64,000 bases of DNA from Chiridota heheva (GCA_020152595.1 JAIGNY010001222.1:788501-852500); one strand, 5' to 3'. Shown: positions 49,560 to 62,292, counted from the stretch's first letter. The notes: a model not told the origin generated them from the sequence alone. Translations and numbers: made by a program.

Positions 49560-50800
49560 ACCGTTATTACGTAACTTTCAACAACGTCGACCTCACCCGG
49601 AAGCGAGCTAAACAGTACGTGTTTACAAGCGAAAATCATCAACGAACGATTCGTCAGTTTTATTTTATTATTTGCATTTTGTTTAGAATATGATGCAAAT
49701 TTTACCAAATTTGGTTATAGTATCACCAAAAAAGGTTAAAACTCCATATTCATAAGGTGATAAGACCTAATCAGCGTATCCTGTGCAAGATTTAACCAGA
49801 TCTTTCCTCTTCACTGGTGACAAAAATTGAGCAATCAAGGTAAATATTGTAGCCACTTTAACATCTGTAAGGCTTCCGTATTAGACGTTCTTTGGATAAA
49901 TTGATGCAATATATAATGATTTTAGATAATATTCTACCTCACAATGTAATATAATTTGGGTTCATTCAGAAGAAGTGTGAAAAATAGATCGATAATTTTT
50001 TGGCTTCAGTTAAGCTTCAGGGTGTCCTATTGTTAGGCTTGTATGTACTTAAGTGGGGACACGATAACATTAGGCCTACTTTTTCTTGTGTCTTAACTTA
50101 AAATGTAATTGTAAGTTGTAGGCCTGTGTTAAATTTAGTCATAGGCCACATATGAGTGTGGCCTAGCAATGGTTACTGTACTATTATAACTGTCTGTTTG
50201 TTTTGTTTAGCCTAACGTTTACTCAATACAAATTGGGTCTAGTACTTTACATTCAAAACATTTTGACTGGTCAGTCACACAACACCATGGCTTAAGTCAA
50301 GTCTAGCCTTTTTACTCAGTTTTGATATAATATAGCCTAGGCTCTGGCCTTTTAAATCCGTAGCCTAGAGTAAAATCTGTTAATACTAAAAGTAAACATG
50401 ATGAGATTTCATCATTAAAAAAACTGTTAAATTTCATTATCTACGTTAGGCCAAGCCTGGCTGTACCTTCTCCCGTGTTCGTTTTGGGAGGACGACGCTG
50501 TATCACCTTTTGTCTTTGTTGTTGATGTTTCCTTTGCCATAATCGCATTTACTACATTTAAGTATTTTGGGTGAAAATATTCAGTCCTTTTTGTTTTGCA
50601 GCATGGGTTATCATTTTCAATTTCATCTTTGATGATTTTGCCTTATTGCCATTTACTACTGCAGTAAAGGCAGCTGAGCTGAATTCATTCAAGCTATTCA
50701 TGGCATAGGGCCGATTCTTATAAATATGGTTTATGTAACATTGATCGGATAGAAATTTTATTCCCAATTTAGGCGCAAGTCTATTGCAGGTTAGCTTTCC
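49560..50800. other. left non-coding part of the 12.5 kb element
   Basis: AT-rich leader between the inverted repeat and the SINE fragment. A frame at 50,558-50,767 (minus) has no motif. A promoter for the plus-strand gene would be expected here but none can be pinpointed. Confidence 0.35.
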
Positions 50801-50817
50801 AGCATTGCTGGTATTTA

Positions 50818-50955
50818 TTCTACAGCCAAGTTAACTGAAGCAAACAAAGTTAATGGTCTTGCTCGAGGACACAAATGCAAATAGTCCTGGCCGGGACTCA
50901 AACTATGGCCCTTACCATCTTGAAGCTGAGTCTCTACATCTATACCATATGCACC
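50818..50955 (-). mobile_element. tRNA-derived SINE fragment, minus strand
   Basis: On the minus strand the B-box-like TTTGAGTCCCGGCCAGGACT is followed by GTGTCCTCGAGCAAGACC and ATTAACTTTGTTTGCTTCAG, the usual '..GGGCAAGGCACTTAAC..' body of invertebrate tRNA SINEs. The A-box side is truncated or diverged. It matches the plus-strand SINE at 59.65 kb through the CCAGGACTA..TGCATTT block. Confidence 0.65.
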
Positions 50956-53900
50956 TCCCCATTTGTCATTGCCATTTACTGCATTGAACTATTTTGTCCT
51001 GTTTCAAATTTTCAGATATATAATATTGTTAATGCAGGGTTTTTTTGCAGCATTGTTTTTTTCCATCGATTTTTCATGTGAATAATTTTAATTTTTGACC
51101 CAATATTTTACCATTATGCCACCAAAAAGAACATTTTGTCAAATTCTTCATGAAGGCAGAGAAAGTGGTCCCTGTGCATTTTGTGGTGAGCATAAGCCAA
51201 GGTATTGGCACATTGCACAAGCTACCCCAAAAATGCTTCAACACTTATTTCATTGAAGCAAAACAACATTGCTGAGAATGACTGTATTTGTTATGCCTGC
51301 AAATTAAAAGTAAGTCAGGACAGGGTTACAACCACCAAAGAAAACTTACAGACTCCTGTAAAATCCCAAATTGTAAAAGTGATGAAAAGATTCACCAAAC
51401 CTCAAAATTATTGGAGAGATCAAATTTACAAGAATTATTTAATCTTGGTAAAGGAACTGCAATTGAATTGTGTAGCAGTCCATCAGGTATATATCTCTGC
51501 CACACACACTATTGCAAATTGGCTAACCAAAGGACTTCCAAAGTTTGTACATGTAGCTTGTGTTCTTCACGCACCAAAACCAAGACAAGGACTTTTACAG
51601 ACTTGGCTGTCTTAAATGATTTTGTGAAGAACCATCTTGAGCAGACTGATTTGGAAATAAATAAAAATAACCTTTTATGTAATACTTGCTATCAGTCTGT
51701 ATCAAGGTACGGTAACAAGGGAGGATATGAAGCAAGCATAAGGTCCTCAAAAGATCACTTGTCTTCTGTAATTACTCCTTTTCATACAGCTCAACTCACC
51801 TCATGTGATGATGTAGAAGATTTTGCTTTTGCTCAGACTATTATTTCTCTTGTTAAAGACCTTCATGATGATAAAGCTGTATTGCTTCAATCATTATATC
51901 ACTTTTATTCTTCTTCATTTGACAATGCCATTTCCTCAACCCAGGGTTCTACTCACCAAGTTGTACCCCAAAAGAAAACCAACCTCAGTTATTGTCTTTG
52001 GTAAAAACTGCAATTGGGGAATGTTTGATAATTTCCTACATTAACAATAGCTGCAGATTAGGTACCCTGATTAGACGCTTTGGGTGTGATGTACAAACAT
52101 GCTTTCATACCACCCTGTTTTATGCTGACAGGAAAAGAGGCAACTGCAAGAGGAAATCAATACTCTTAAAAGTAAACTACGTGCTAACCGACCAAGGTTT
52201 GATTGTAAAATTGTTGCAAAAGATTTGAATGGGACAATTTTGCCATATGCTTCTGCACTTCAAAAAGTCAGACTACAAAAAAGTGCTATTGATCAAATTA
52301 AAGTTTATGATGAAATAACAAAATTACCACCTTTCTTGTGGAATTTTGTTCTGCAGAAGCACATTGAGTGATGCAGAAAATTCTGAAATGTTGGTAAAGG
52401 GTGATTTTGATTGGTCCAAACACTTCCTCTTGCAGTTGCACTCTTCTTCTCACGTGCACCACAGGAAAACTTTGAAACGTTTGTACATTTGTATGGCACT
52501 CATTTATGCAGCAAATGATCAGGCAATTACACCATTGCACATAGCCATATCAGATGTTGTGGACAGGTTTTCATCATCATCATCGTCTTGCTTCCAATAT
52601 TTGTCAGCCTTTGGTGTGACTGTCAGCAAGCCAACCCTTCAACGCTACCAAACTCATGTAGCCTTACAAGAAATTAAAAACAAACCTGTTGTTCTTTCTA
52701 ATAGCTTCACTGTTGCATCTATTTACAACATCGATCGAAGTAGCAGTTATGCTGCTGTCAAATGTGACCAGGAAAGTAGGGGTTTCATGGAACCTCCATA
52801 CAAGCTGTGGAACCTCTCCTGTTTCAACAAAATGTTGGTCTGGTACGGTTCCACTAACAGAAATTACTTCCTCTGCTGGTGCTAGGAGTATTGACAGTGC
52901 TGTATTAACAAAGTACCACCTTGCATCTACATCAAGAGTCAACCAGCCTGTATCAACACAACGACATTGTTTTGACTCCTTAACTCCTGAATCATTTTCT
53001 CTTTCAGAGGAGGAGAAGACGTCATTGCTTGATTTGGCAAACAAAGTTTTTCTGTATATGACAGCCAAACAAGTATGCAAGCATGAAAACTTCAATTTTT
53101 CCCTTCCAGATCTGAAAACAGCATTGTCAGAGATATCACCTTCCTCTCCAGAACAGTCAGCTGTGCATTACACATGCATACTTGGTGAACCTGCTGACAA
53201 TGCTGAAACCATACGCCACTCGCTTGACATTCTCTATGAAAAGCATTCTGTTGGAAATTTGATAAATCATCTTGTTGTTGCTGGGGATGCAAAAACGTAT
53301 GAATATATGTTAGATGCTAAGAGGGTATATGGCCAAGATTTGGATTGGCTTCTGCCATATTTGGGAGAATGGCATTTGTTAAAAAACCTTCAAGCCCCAA
53401 TTATGAAAATTTACCTTGATGCTGGTTTAAAACATCTATTGTCACTATATCACAAAGGGGCTACTTTAACAGCAGTTTCTAGTGCATCAAGTTTTAGAAA
53501 ACCCATATTTTTTACTGCAGGCTTGGGAAGCATTTTACAGACATCAAATTGCTTTTTTTCATTGAAGGCAAACTTGGTGATGGTGCGAAACATGAGAGTT
53601 TTACAAAATTACACCAGGCTATCAAACAAATACTCTCTGAACATGGTAGCAAAACTTTCCATTTTTCACAAAATCTTCTTTCTCTTGCAAAGAAGGTTCA
53701 TTCATTTGAATTTCTGCCCTTCTTTGAGAACATTGGAAATACTGATGCAACATCACTATTTTGGCATCAGTTTATTCATCGAGACATGTTCCACTATGTC
53801 AGTTTGTTCACTGCCATCAGATTTCGTCAATTTGATCTACGAAATGCTTCAATAAGAATGGTGGCCCCAATGTTTCATGCCCTTGATCGCCATATTTATT

Positions 53901-54739
53901 TGAAACTTGTTCCTTTCCACATGGCCTCTCTAAAACAGTTTCAAAGATGTTGTACAACATTTTCACAATGGTGGGTTTACTGTTAGTTTAACTGGCCAAG
54001 CTGGGTGCTCTGTTGCTTTAGATGAAGCACATGAGATGGCTATTAACAAGGAAGTGAAAATGGCAATGACAACAACAGGTATGGGAAGCATGTCTCGTCT
54101 GTTACATTATCTTACTTTTCGTGCCAAGGTTTTGAAGAACTTGTCTTCAGAAATTCAAATTTTAAGCAATACAACTTGTGACTCTCAAGCAACTTTTGCA
54201 TCTAAAGACAAGAATGTACAGCAATATGTGCAGAAACTTTGTGATGAATGTGATGTTTTTGATTCTGATAATCCATCATGTATATTAACCCATTTGTTTA
54301 CAGGTGTGACTGCCTCAGACATTGTGTCAAAGGACATGATGTCTTTCTACCAAAAGGGAGAAGAAGACTTAGTGTCTTACATTAATTGTATTATTCTCAA
54401 ATCTCCTGGGGCCAAATTGCCTAAACGGTCTAGACGGAATCTAAAAACATTTTCAGTCAAACGTAAGACAGTCCATAAACAAAAGCTGGAAATAAAAGAC
54501 CACAAGTTGCAAATAATGTCATTACGCCGACAAGTTGCTTTATCAAAAGCAAGTAATATGCCTGTGGATTCTTTATTTCAGTTTGTTTCCTGCCAAGGGC
54601 AATTTGCAACCCTGATAAACTTCCTATCAAGTCATCTAAAGCTAAGTCTTCAACAGAATTTCATAAGCATTTCCCAGAATCCTTTTGCTTCAAGGTTCCC
54701 TATTATGCTGGAGGGCCTTCTTGCTGCATCCTAGAAGGA

Positions 54740-55536
54740 ATGTTTATGATAAATTGTCCACCTTTGAGAATTCATAAGACCTTCAGGGATTATGCTTTAT
54801 TTCTATATAGACGTTGGGTGATCAAATCAATGAATGAGTTTAAAGCTGTGGATGTTCACATTGTGTTTGATCACCCAGGTAGACATGGTGCGTGTCCAAA
54901 GGACATTGAAAGGGCAAGACGAGATGGTGCTGTGGAAGAGCCCTCCTTGACAAAAATTTCAGGCAGTGTTCTTTGTCCCACCAATACAAATTGGGCAAAA
55001 TTTCTGCAGGTTCGAAGCCAAAAAAGACTTCTTGTAAATTTTCTGTCCATGGAATTTCTTTCCATAGCCCTTTCTGCAAATGTGAAACCACATATTCTTA
55101 TAGTTGCTGGTGGGTTTGATGGGGATCTGCAGGATGCTGCATTGTGTGTGGGGGATGATTTCCCAGAAATAAGTCAAGTGGGTGATATGTCATCCAATCA
55201 CGAAGAAGGAGATTCCGTGTGTGGTATCATGCCAGCAAAACCCCATGTAAACATGTTGTCATTTACTCCCCAGACAGAGATACATTTCATGTTGGTTTGC
55301 CTCTCATGTCCTCTTTATCCCATAAACAAATTTATGTGCAATTGAGAGCAGCTAAAGGTGATGATCTCTTTATTAATATGAACACACTTGTTCAGCAAGT
55401 GTCATCATATCTTGAATTACAGAAACTGGGAAGTGATCTTAAACCTCAAATACCTCTCTTTCTGCAAGTGTTATATGTTGTAAGTGGTTGTGACTTCACC
55501 TCTTTTTTAGGGGATATTCAAAGAAATCATTTTTAG
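54740..55536 (+). pseudogene. XPG/FEN1-like nuclease region of the transposase
   Basis: Frame one has VDVHIVFDHPGRHG followed by IERARRD (residues 38-62 of that frame), matching the XPG N-region VFDG.P...K..ER..RR. It later reads NHEEGD, equivalent to the acidic EEAD metal site. The adjoining frame has VVIYSPDRDTFHVGLP, with the paired aspartates of the XPG I-region, and YVVSGCDFTSFLGDI, corresponding to the GCDY..GIG helix-hairpin start. One frameshift near 55,215 separates the halves. Most acidic ligands survive, so the copy is not very old. Confidence 0.7.
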
Positions 55537-55753
55537 ATGTCTTTTTTCGTGACTGTGGATTTATAACTAGTGTGGACACTGATGGAAAACTTGGCAATTT
55601 TCAAGACGATTCATGCAGTAAAGGGTTACTAGCCTTTTATCGTTTAATAGGTTCTTTGTACTTTCGAAAGCATACAAGTGCTTTTGAATTTGATGATCCA
55701 AGAGAGTTATTTAACTCATTGTCCCACAATAACAAAGTCCAGAAGAAGTCCAC

Positions 55754-56113
55754 TTGGCATTTTTAAAGACTGTAAGGGATGGTCACTTCCACCGGATATC
55801 AAGTGAATCCGAGTGGATGCCCTCTGCCGATGCTTTGAAGCTACATTGGTTACGATGTTGTTGGGTTTTGCAAATGTGGGCCCAGGCATTGTCAAGTTGT
55901 GTGAATGTTCCAAATTTGTTAGATTATGGTTGGGCTATGACTGATGGGCAGTTAAGCATTGTGTGGGACTCTGAAGTAAATTTGAGACAAATCAATGAAA
56001 ATGTGAGATTGCTAAAAGAGGGTTGTAAGTGTAGGTCGGGATGTAACAAAAATTGGTGTAAATGTAAAAAGAATGGGAAAAATTGCTCCCTTATATGTCT
56101 GTGCAAAATTTGA
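55754..56113 (+). pseudogene. C-terminal CXC (tesmin/TSO1-like) piece of the transposase
   Basis: Frame of 119 residues. Residues 18-45 hold SEWMPSADALKLHWLRCCWV, and residues 90-119 hold GCKCRSGCNKNWCKCKKNGK followed by NCSLICLC: nine cysteines in the CKC-x3-GC...WCKC-x5-C-x3-C-x-C array of a single CXC repeat. CXC repeats bind zinc and DNA. It stops right after the last Cys pair, earlier than the usual C-x-N ending, then a shifted frame carries an acidic tail. Confidence 0.75.
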
Positions 56114-56329
56114 AAACCAATGTTTGTCTGAAGAGGTTATCAAAATGAGGTCATTCCCAACAATTTGCCTGTATTAGGCACAGCCATATCATATGATAGT
56201 GACAATATGTCTGAAAACAGTTCTGACCTTTCCTCTGAAAGTTGTGATGATAATGAATCTTTGAGTGAATTGTCATCCTCAGATGAAGTTGGCAGGCAGA
56301 CGAAACATTTCAGTTGTTGACTGATTTTG

Positions 56330-58890
56330 ATGATGTCATGTCAGTGATTGAAAATGTTCCAAATGAAGGTTGCTTTTGAAGATCTTTTAGATGAAGGTTG
56401 TTTGATAATTAATGGAAGTGTTTTACTAAAACTATTGTAAGAAAGAAATGTATTGTGGTCATTGTTTAATGAATGCGACTCTTTGTAATTTGAGTACTAC
56501 CTCACAATTTGACTTCAAAAAATGTTTAAAAAGAACATTTGTATATATCAGTATATTGTAAAGATTGGATGAGCATCCTCATCAACAAATTACATTTAAT
56601 CACTTGAAAATTACAGAGGTCATAATCAACCTACATACAAAGCTGTTTGAGAATTACCGTATAGTATGGTACTGAAGTGAGATCATTACTGATGTCATTA
56701 CATCAAATAGATTCACTTTCACTAATTATCAATAACATGTATTGTTTCATATCAATCTATGCATATTTGCCCTCATTAACCATATTTTTTTTTTACACAG
56801 GATTTGAACTTCAGTCGTGACAGATACATGTAAAGTGCCTTTCATCAACACACATTGTATTTTGGGTGTATTCACTTCTGTGACCCCACCTGTTTAACTT
56901 TTTATGGACTTTTGACTTTTTGCTTTAAATTTAAAAACACCCAAAATGAGCATTTTACATACCTTTTAGAAAATTACGGCTACCTTTGTTTATATATACC
57001 CAGTATGTTTAATTTCATATGAAATTACTATCAATTTATGAACTTGTGTGTTGGATGTTGAAATACAAGTCTCAGGTTTGTATGATTATAAGGTGCATGG
57101 GCAAACACTTTGTAAAAAGTTATACTCTTTTATTATATTGGTCACATAGATCTACTTCATAAAATATAACCATAGAACACTGTATAACCTGCTCTTTGGC
57201 TGTGACTAGACCATTTTGTGTATGTGAAATAAAACATTTCACTCTGTGTACAAAATATATTTGGCATTAATGGTATGTTGTCCATACATCTTCTTGCAGT
57301 GTCGTAGCTAGGACTTTTTGTGGGAAAGCCAAGAATCCTAATTTTGCTGGAAAGTAAGAATCGAGGGTGTAGATTTGGTTTCAAATTGAGGAGTAAATAT
57401 AGGTGTATTACTTATTATAAATATGACATTTTTTCTGATTGTTGAGTGTTGTCACCCTGTAGCTATGCCACTGCCTTCATGACCATTGACAAATGGAAAA
57501 GAGATATTTGTTCAACAAAAGTTAAAAAGTAATTTCACAAACAGTACATCTCCATTACTTGTATTCGTTATTTTTTCTTGACATGCACTGTTTTCTAGCA
57601 TTCCTGCAGTCATAACATTCTTTCACTCACAAGGACATTTCTACTTACTGAAAATGTATTTATATGCAATGAAGCAATCACGTTCTCCATTCCATTTACT
57701 TTGCCACATCACTTGCCTATTTGTTTGATCAAACTGGTGCTTCCATCTCCATACTAAGTTATGTTGGTGCTATTATCTTGCTCAGTCTTTCTATGAGTGT
57801 ATTAACAGGGTATGCTGTTTTCTAACAAAAGCATTTATCAAGCAAGCTTTCATTGTTTCATACGTTATGTTTTCTTATCAATCTTATGTATATTTATTTT
57901 TAGTTGTTTAAGCATTTCAAAAGTTTCTTTATGTATATTTTCATATTTGACCTGCATGTGATTTGTATTCTGTTACTTTGAAATGTGTGCATTACCTTGC
58001 TCATGCATATCTTCTGTATTTTTATGCAAGTGTTTTGCCAAAACTGTTGCCTTCATGTATCATTGTGCACTGTAAAGAAAGCAAAACTGCTGGTGGTGTA
58101 TGTATTACTAAACTCAAAGGTGTGGTGTAATTATAGTATATTTTATGGGAATTACACTTATTGTTCATCAAATGTTTAATGTACATACTCACAATGTTAG
58201 TGGTGTGATACAAGAGTATTCAATTGGTTTTTCTGAAAGTTGTGCATGCTGCATTACCTTGATTTATAGTATTTGTATTTAAAAGTATAAAGAGTGCTTT
58301 TTAGTCACCTGTCCATAGTGTACATGTATGGGTGTGATTTCAAATGGTGACATGATTGATGAATTTCACAAAAGATTTCCTTACTTGTTGATGAAGTTGG
58401 TGTGTAGATAAAAAAAATAACTTTACAGTCATATTCTGATTTTTCTTAAAGATGTGAGGAGTATTTTTTGTGTTTTCAAAGTATACCTTGCATGCTGCTA
58501 TCTTAAATTGTACATAGCAAAGAAACATTATTTAGGAAAGCATCAAACATACATGCTTTTCTTGTTTGTATAGAATATTGCATACTTAAGTTATTCATTG
58601 CATGTATTCATGTTATGAAGATTTAGTCTGAGCTTTTAGATGTGAAGTATTGATGGTTTATTAATATTTGATAGCTTCCATGAAGCTCTTTTAAGTGTTA
58701 TATATTTCTTCAGAAGGTTTTTATCTGAAACAAGCAGAGTTTTTGTATAATTTCTTTCAGTTTCAGGTCTTTCATTAATATTTGTTTTATATTGAAATTT
58801 AAAGTGTGAGTTTCTTTCAGCTTCACAAGTTATTTATTTAAAAGTTTTGAGTTAAGTGTACTGTACTACCAGTAATATTTTTTGCAATAA
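56330..58890. other. AT-rich non-coding part of the 12.5 kb element
   Basis: No domain-bearing frame. A frame at 57,157-57,384 (minus) and one at 57,985-58,179 (plus) are unremarkable. No polyadenylation site could be tied to the transposase. Confidence 0.4.
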
Positions 58891-58892
58891 AA

Positions 58893-59447
58893 GGTGCTTT
58901 TCTAGAGTAGTGAAGAAATTTTTACTTAAGCTTTTTAAACAAAGATAATGTTTTATGTTGGTTCATGTTGTGCCAAAATATTGTATAGTGTATATACCAT
59001 TATACTGTGACCTAACACTTAAGTATTCATGCAGCTGGTGCTTTTTAAGAGTAGTGAAGATATTTTTACTTAAGCTTTTTAAACAAAAAGATAATGTTTT
59101 ATGTTGGTTCATGTTGTGCCAAAATATTGTATAGTGTATATACCATTATACTGTGACCTCACACTTAAGTATTCATGCAGCTGGTGCTTTTTAAGAGTAG
59201 TGAAGATATTTTTACGTGTGCTTTTAAACAAAAGCTGATATTTTATGTTGGTTTATGTTTTGCCAAAAAATTATATAGTGTATATACTATTAGACTGGGA
59301 CCTCATACTTAAGTATTCATGCAGCCGGTGCTTTTTAAGAGTAGCGAAGATATTTTTACTTGAGCTTTTTTTAGTTTGTGTTTTGCCAAAATATTGTATA
59401 GTGTATATACTATTATACTGTGACCTCATACTTAAGTATTCATGCAG
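58893..59447 (+). repeat. tandem array, four units of about 145 bp
   Basis: Units start with GGTGCTTTT at 58,893, 59,037, 59,183 and 59,327. Each contains AGAGTAGTGAAGATATTTTT, TTATGTTGGTT.ATGTT, TGTATAGTGTATATACYATT and CTTAAGTATTCATGCAGC. The last unit has a short deletion (about 121 bp). Confidence 0.95.
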
Positions 59448-59645
59448 CTCAATATATTCAAGTTTAACATGCATTTCTCATTAATTGTTCCATCATTTCA
59501 AGTTGTATAAAATTGGTTGGAAGGAGATACAAAAAAAAAAAAAGAGAGAACTCCAAGAATAAATGTGCCTCACAAATACTACACATCGTTTCCAAAGCAT
59601 GCGTTTCTTTCCATATTGTCTTTTGTCGTTATCAAGTGGTGAGGA

Positions 59646-59960
59646 GGTGTGGTGGTCTAGTGGTAGAAAACTGTTTTGAGACGCAAAGACCTGGCTTTGA
59701 GTCCTGGCCAGGACTACCTGCATTTTGCCCTTTCGCAACACACTTAACTTCATTTGACTCAGCTGTAGCATGAGTACCAGCGATGCAGGGGAGCTATGCC
59801 ATGATTGACTGGCATCCATATCCAGGGGGAGTAAAACTCCTATCAGCTCTGGCACCATGGAAACCAGAAATATGTACCTGCCCTAAAAGCCATGGATAGA
59901 TTAAACTGATTCTTTATCCCACTGGCCTCGTCAACAGTCTGGGCTTGAAAATGAGTTGTC
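59646..59960 (+). mobile_element. tRNA-derived SINE, plus strand
   Basis: The head GTGGTGGTCTAGTGGTAGAA carries an A-box-like motif (TGGTCTAGTGG), and about 45 nt later comes a B-box-like CTTTGAGTCCTGG. The body has CACACTTAACTTCATTTGAC, CAGCTGTAG and TCCAGGGGGAGT, typical of invertebrate tRNA SINEs. Not a functional tRNA: the fold is not retained. Same family as the fragment at 50.8 kb. Confidence 0.75.
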
Positions 59961-60109
59961 TTCAGGGCGAGTTGTTTGCTTGGGTCATATGGAAACCAGG
60001 GATAAGCACTGCTCCTCTAGGACCTTCCACAACTAGGCACCTCTGTCCCTCTATCTTCCTCCTTGCAGGATTGTTCTGGTGCGGTTATTAACCAGAAGTA
60101 TTTTTACCC

Positions 60110-61270
60110 CTCACCTGACCTGCTTTCCACAAGAAGAAGTGATTTTGGGCACCCATTTTGTTCAAATGACTCCCCGTCTACCTCCCTCCTGTGTAAAGCA
60201 GTATATTGTATGGGCGGTGTGCAGTGTGATGTAACCTTCTAAAGGATTTGGGAAAATAACCCAACAACTCTCCTTGGCTAAGCCACTGACACGGGGGGTT
60301 TTGAAGGGGAATTTCAATGTATCAGTTTGAAGCTGAAGGTCCTTTTCTCCCAATATATTTTTGGCAAGGCCTGATTTACTTCAGTGTCTGGGGCTGGGAA
60401 TTGCTTCCCACAGACCAGGTACAGGTCCAATATGACAGTTCATCCTCCCCCACCCCTTTACTTTTAAAATCGCTGCTAGTATCCTGGGAAGACGAAAAGT
60501 ATTGGAGAAAAAATTAAAGATATGCCAATGTTTAAAGATCAGATCTAATATGCACCCCCTCTCATGATATTCGAATTCCCCAATATTAGGACACAAAATT
60601 AAAATCATAGCATGGATAAGTTGTTCAAACCCATAAATTTCAATTCTAGCGCTAACCATGGGCAAAACCCTTAAAATTGCAAGAACTGACAACTTTTGCC
60701 AAGTTTCTAAAACACCCATCTCTGATATGAATATTCATGATTCAGAGCGATCATCAAGTGGTGCGCATGCGGCATAATGAATATTCATATTCTTCTCGAA
60801 AAATATGACCTTTTTGATGACCTTTCTGCCAGAGAAAACATGGCCGCCATTATCGCGAAAAGTACATGAGAAAACATGTGTAAGGATCGTATTAAAGACA
60901 GATATTGAAAGAAAACCAAATGGATATGTTTTTAACATTATATTACATTGTTACAGAGAGTTTGCTTAAGGTTCATCCACGAAAAGTTATATTTTGACCA
61001 AATTTCTACCGCGATCGAACGCCAACGTAACAGCAATGCGGAACCTATCTTCGTAATTCATTTAACTCCACAACATGTACGAGTGTTGCGGGGTTCTTAT
61101 TTCCACTTGTATGTGCAGTTATATGTGTTTTGGTGATATACAGTAAATAATTGTGATCTTTTGCGGACGATTAGTGCATTAACGAATAGATTAATTTTAG
61201 GAAATATTTCGTGTCCATTGAGCACCCGAATTCAAAATTATGTGACGTCACCAAGCTGTGAAAATTTCAG
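60110..61270. other. right non-coding part of the 12.5 kb element
   Basis: No recognised gene. A frame at 60,381-60,719 (minus) and one at 60,317-60,517 (plus) lack motifs. CATGGCCGCCATTATCGCG near 60,839 is a common dispersed-repeat word. Confidence 0.35.
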
Positions 61271-61276
61271 GTCAAA

Positions 61277-61297
61277 CGAGGTCAGACTCCGTACTGT
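61277..61297 (-). repeat. right arm of the perfect 21-bp inverted repeat
   Basis: Reverse complement identical to 49,532-49,552; it lies 255 bp inside the right edge of the 12.5 kb element. Confidence 0.9.
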
Positions 61298-61552
61298 TTA
61301 CGTGTGCATACAAAACAAAGCTTATACATTTCACATAACGTTTACGTACGTACGTATGTCGTACATGTAATGTTGTACTATTATGTACGTGCGTACAAGC
61401 TTATGAAGGTAATACGCGCGCGTATTGTTGTTGTTTACAATTTTCTCCCGCAGCTGATTGGTTGGTTAGTAAAAACGAAAATTCCACGGCATTTTATTAG
61501 TTAAAGTACCCGGACGTTTCACGTTTCGCTAAACTCGGTTTGAAAAGGTCTA

Positions 61553-62050
61553 CAAGGAGCAACAAGGTAACTACCATACTGTATACTACCTAATAGGCGC
61601 CCATTGCGCTTATGACAATAGAATTGCACCACTCTTTAGGCCCAAAGTTTCTCCCCAATGAGCAACCGTGCTCGGAGGCCGCGTATGGTATCTTATTCGA
61701 ACTGCATATGTGAACTAGTTCTAACCTATCCCCACAAACTGATAACAATCACCACAAAAAGATTGTGAGCGTCAGACGTAAAATTAGCCAAGAATGTAAC
61801 AAAACATTAGTATTTTAAATCTTCAAATTAATTGATTAAATTATGATGTCAATCAATTTTTTTTAGGTGGGCGCCTTTTTGATCAGGGGCGCTTAATACG
61901 TCAAACGCGGTACTTGGATATAATGTTATCCACCTGATAGCACACATACGTTCGGCCAAAAAAATGAATTAACGCTGGGCTTCTAGTGACGCAATTTCTT
62001 TTAAAATTTGAATGTTTGTCAGTGCGCCAATAAACAAATTGAAATCAAAG
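61553..62050. other. non-coding, possible short MITE
   Basis: AATAGGCGCCCATTGCGC near 61,591 and, inverted, AGGTGGGCGCC plus GGGGCGCTTAAT near 61,865-61,895 form loose inverted repeats around GGCGCCCA. This could be a MITE of about 310 bp, but the match is short. Confidence 0.3.
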
Positions 62051-62055
62051 ATATA

Positions 62056-62281
<226 letters not shown>

Positions 62282-62292
62282 CATGTGTTTAT

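Larger units (their letters stand above)
51117..56320 (+). pseudogene. Academ-like transposase, about 1,700 codons, multiply frameshifted
   Basis: The chain starts MPPKRTFCQILHEGRESGPC with CAFCGEHKPRYWH, followed by CICYACKLKV, CTCSLCSSR and LLCNTCYQSV, several zinc-type Cys pairs. A middle part near 53,270-53,390 has VVAGDAKTYEYM and LPYLGEWHLLKN, a likely nucleic-acid-cleaving core with conserved Asp/His. Next come LFWHQFIHRDMFHYVSLFTA and VSLTGQAGCSVALDEAHEMA, then an XPG-like nuclease region, then SEWMPSADALKLHWLR and a CXC motif. It ends with an acidic Ser/Asp/Glu tail (56,205-56,300). At least six frame changes or stops break it. XPG-nuclease transposases are, as I recall, the hallmark of Academ elements. 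No helicase was seen. Confidence 0.75.
49027..61552 (+). mobile_element. candidate 12.5 kb DNA transposon (Academ-like), degraded
   Basis: The left edge reads TAGACCTTTTCATATCGGAA and the reverse complement of the right edge reads TAGACCTTTTCAAACCGAGT. Further in, a perfect 21-bp inverted repeat (core CAGTACGGAGTCTGACCTCG) lies at 49,532-49,552 and, inverted, at 61,277-61,297. Between them sits a broken transposase-like gene (51.1-56.3 kb) on the plus strand. The interior also holds two SINEs and a tandem array, which lengthen it. Target duplication is at most TA. The outer boundaries are less certain than the inner inverted repeat. Confidence 0.6.

Noticed and set aside
59646-59720. Possible tRNA gene from A- and B-box-like motifs
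   Set aside because: Boxes are degenerate, the cloverleaf is not retained and a SINE body follows; called a SINE instead.
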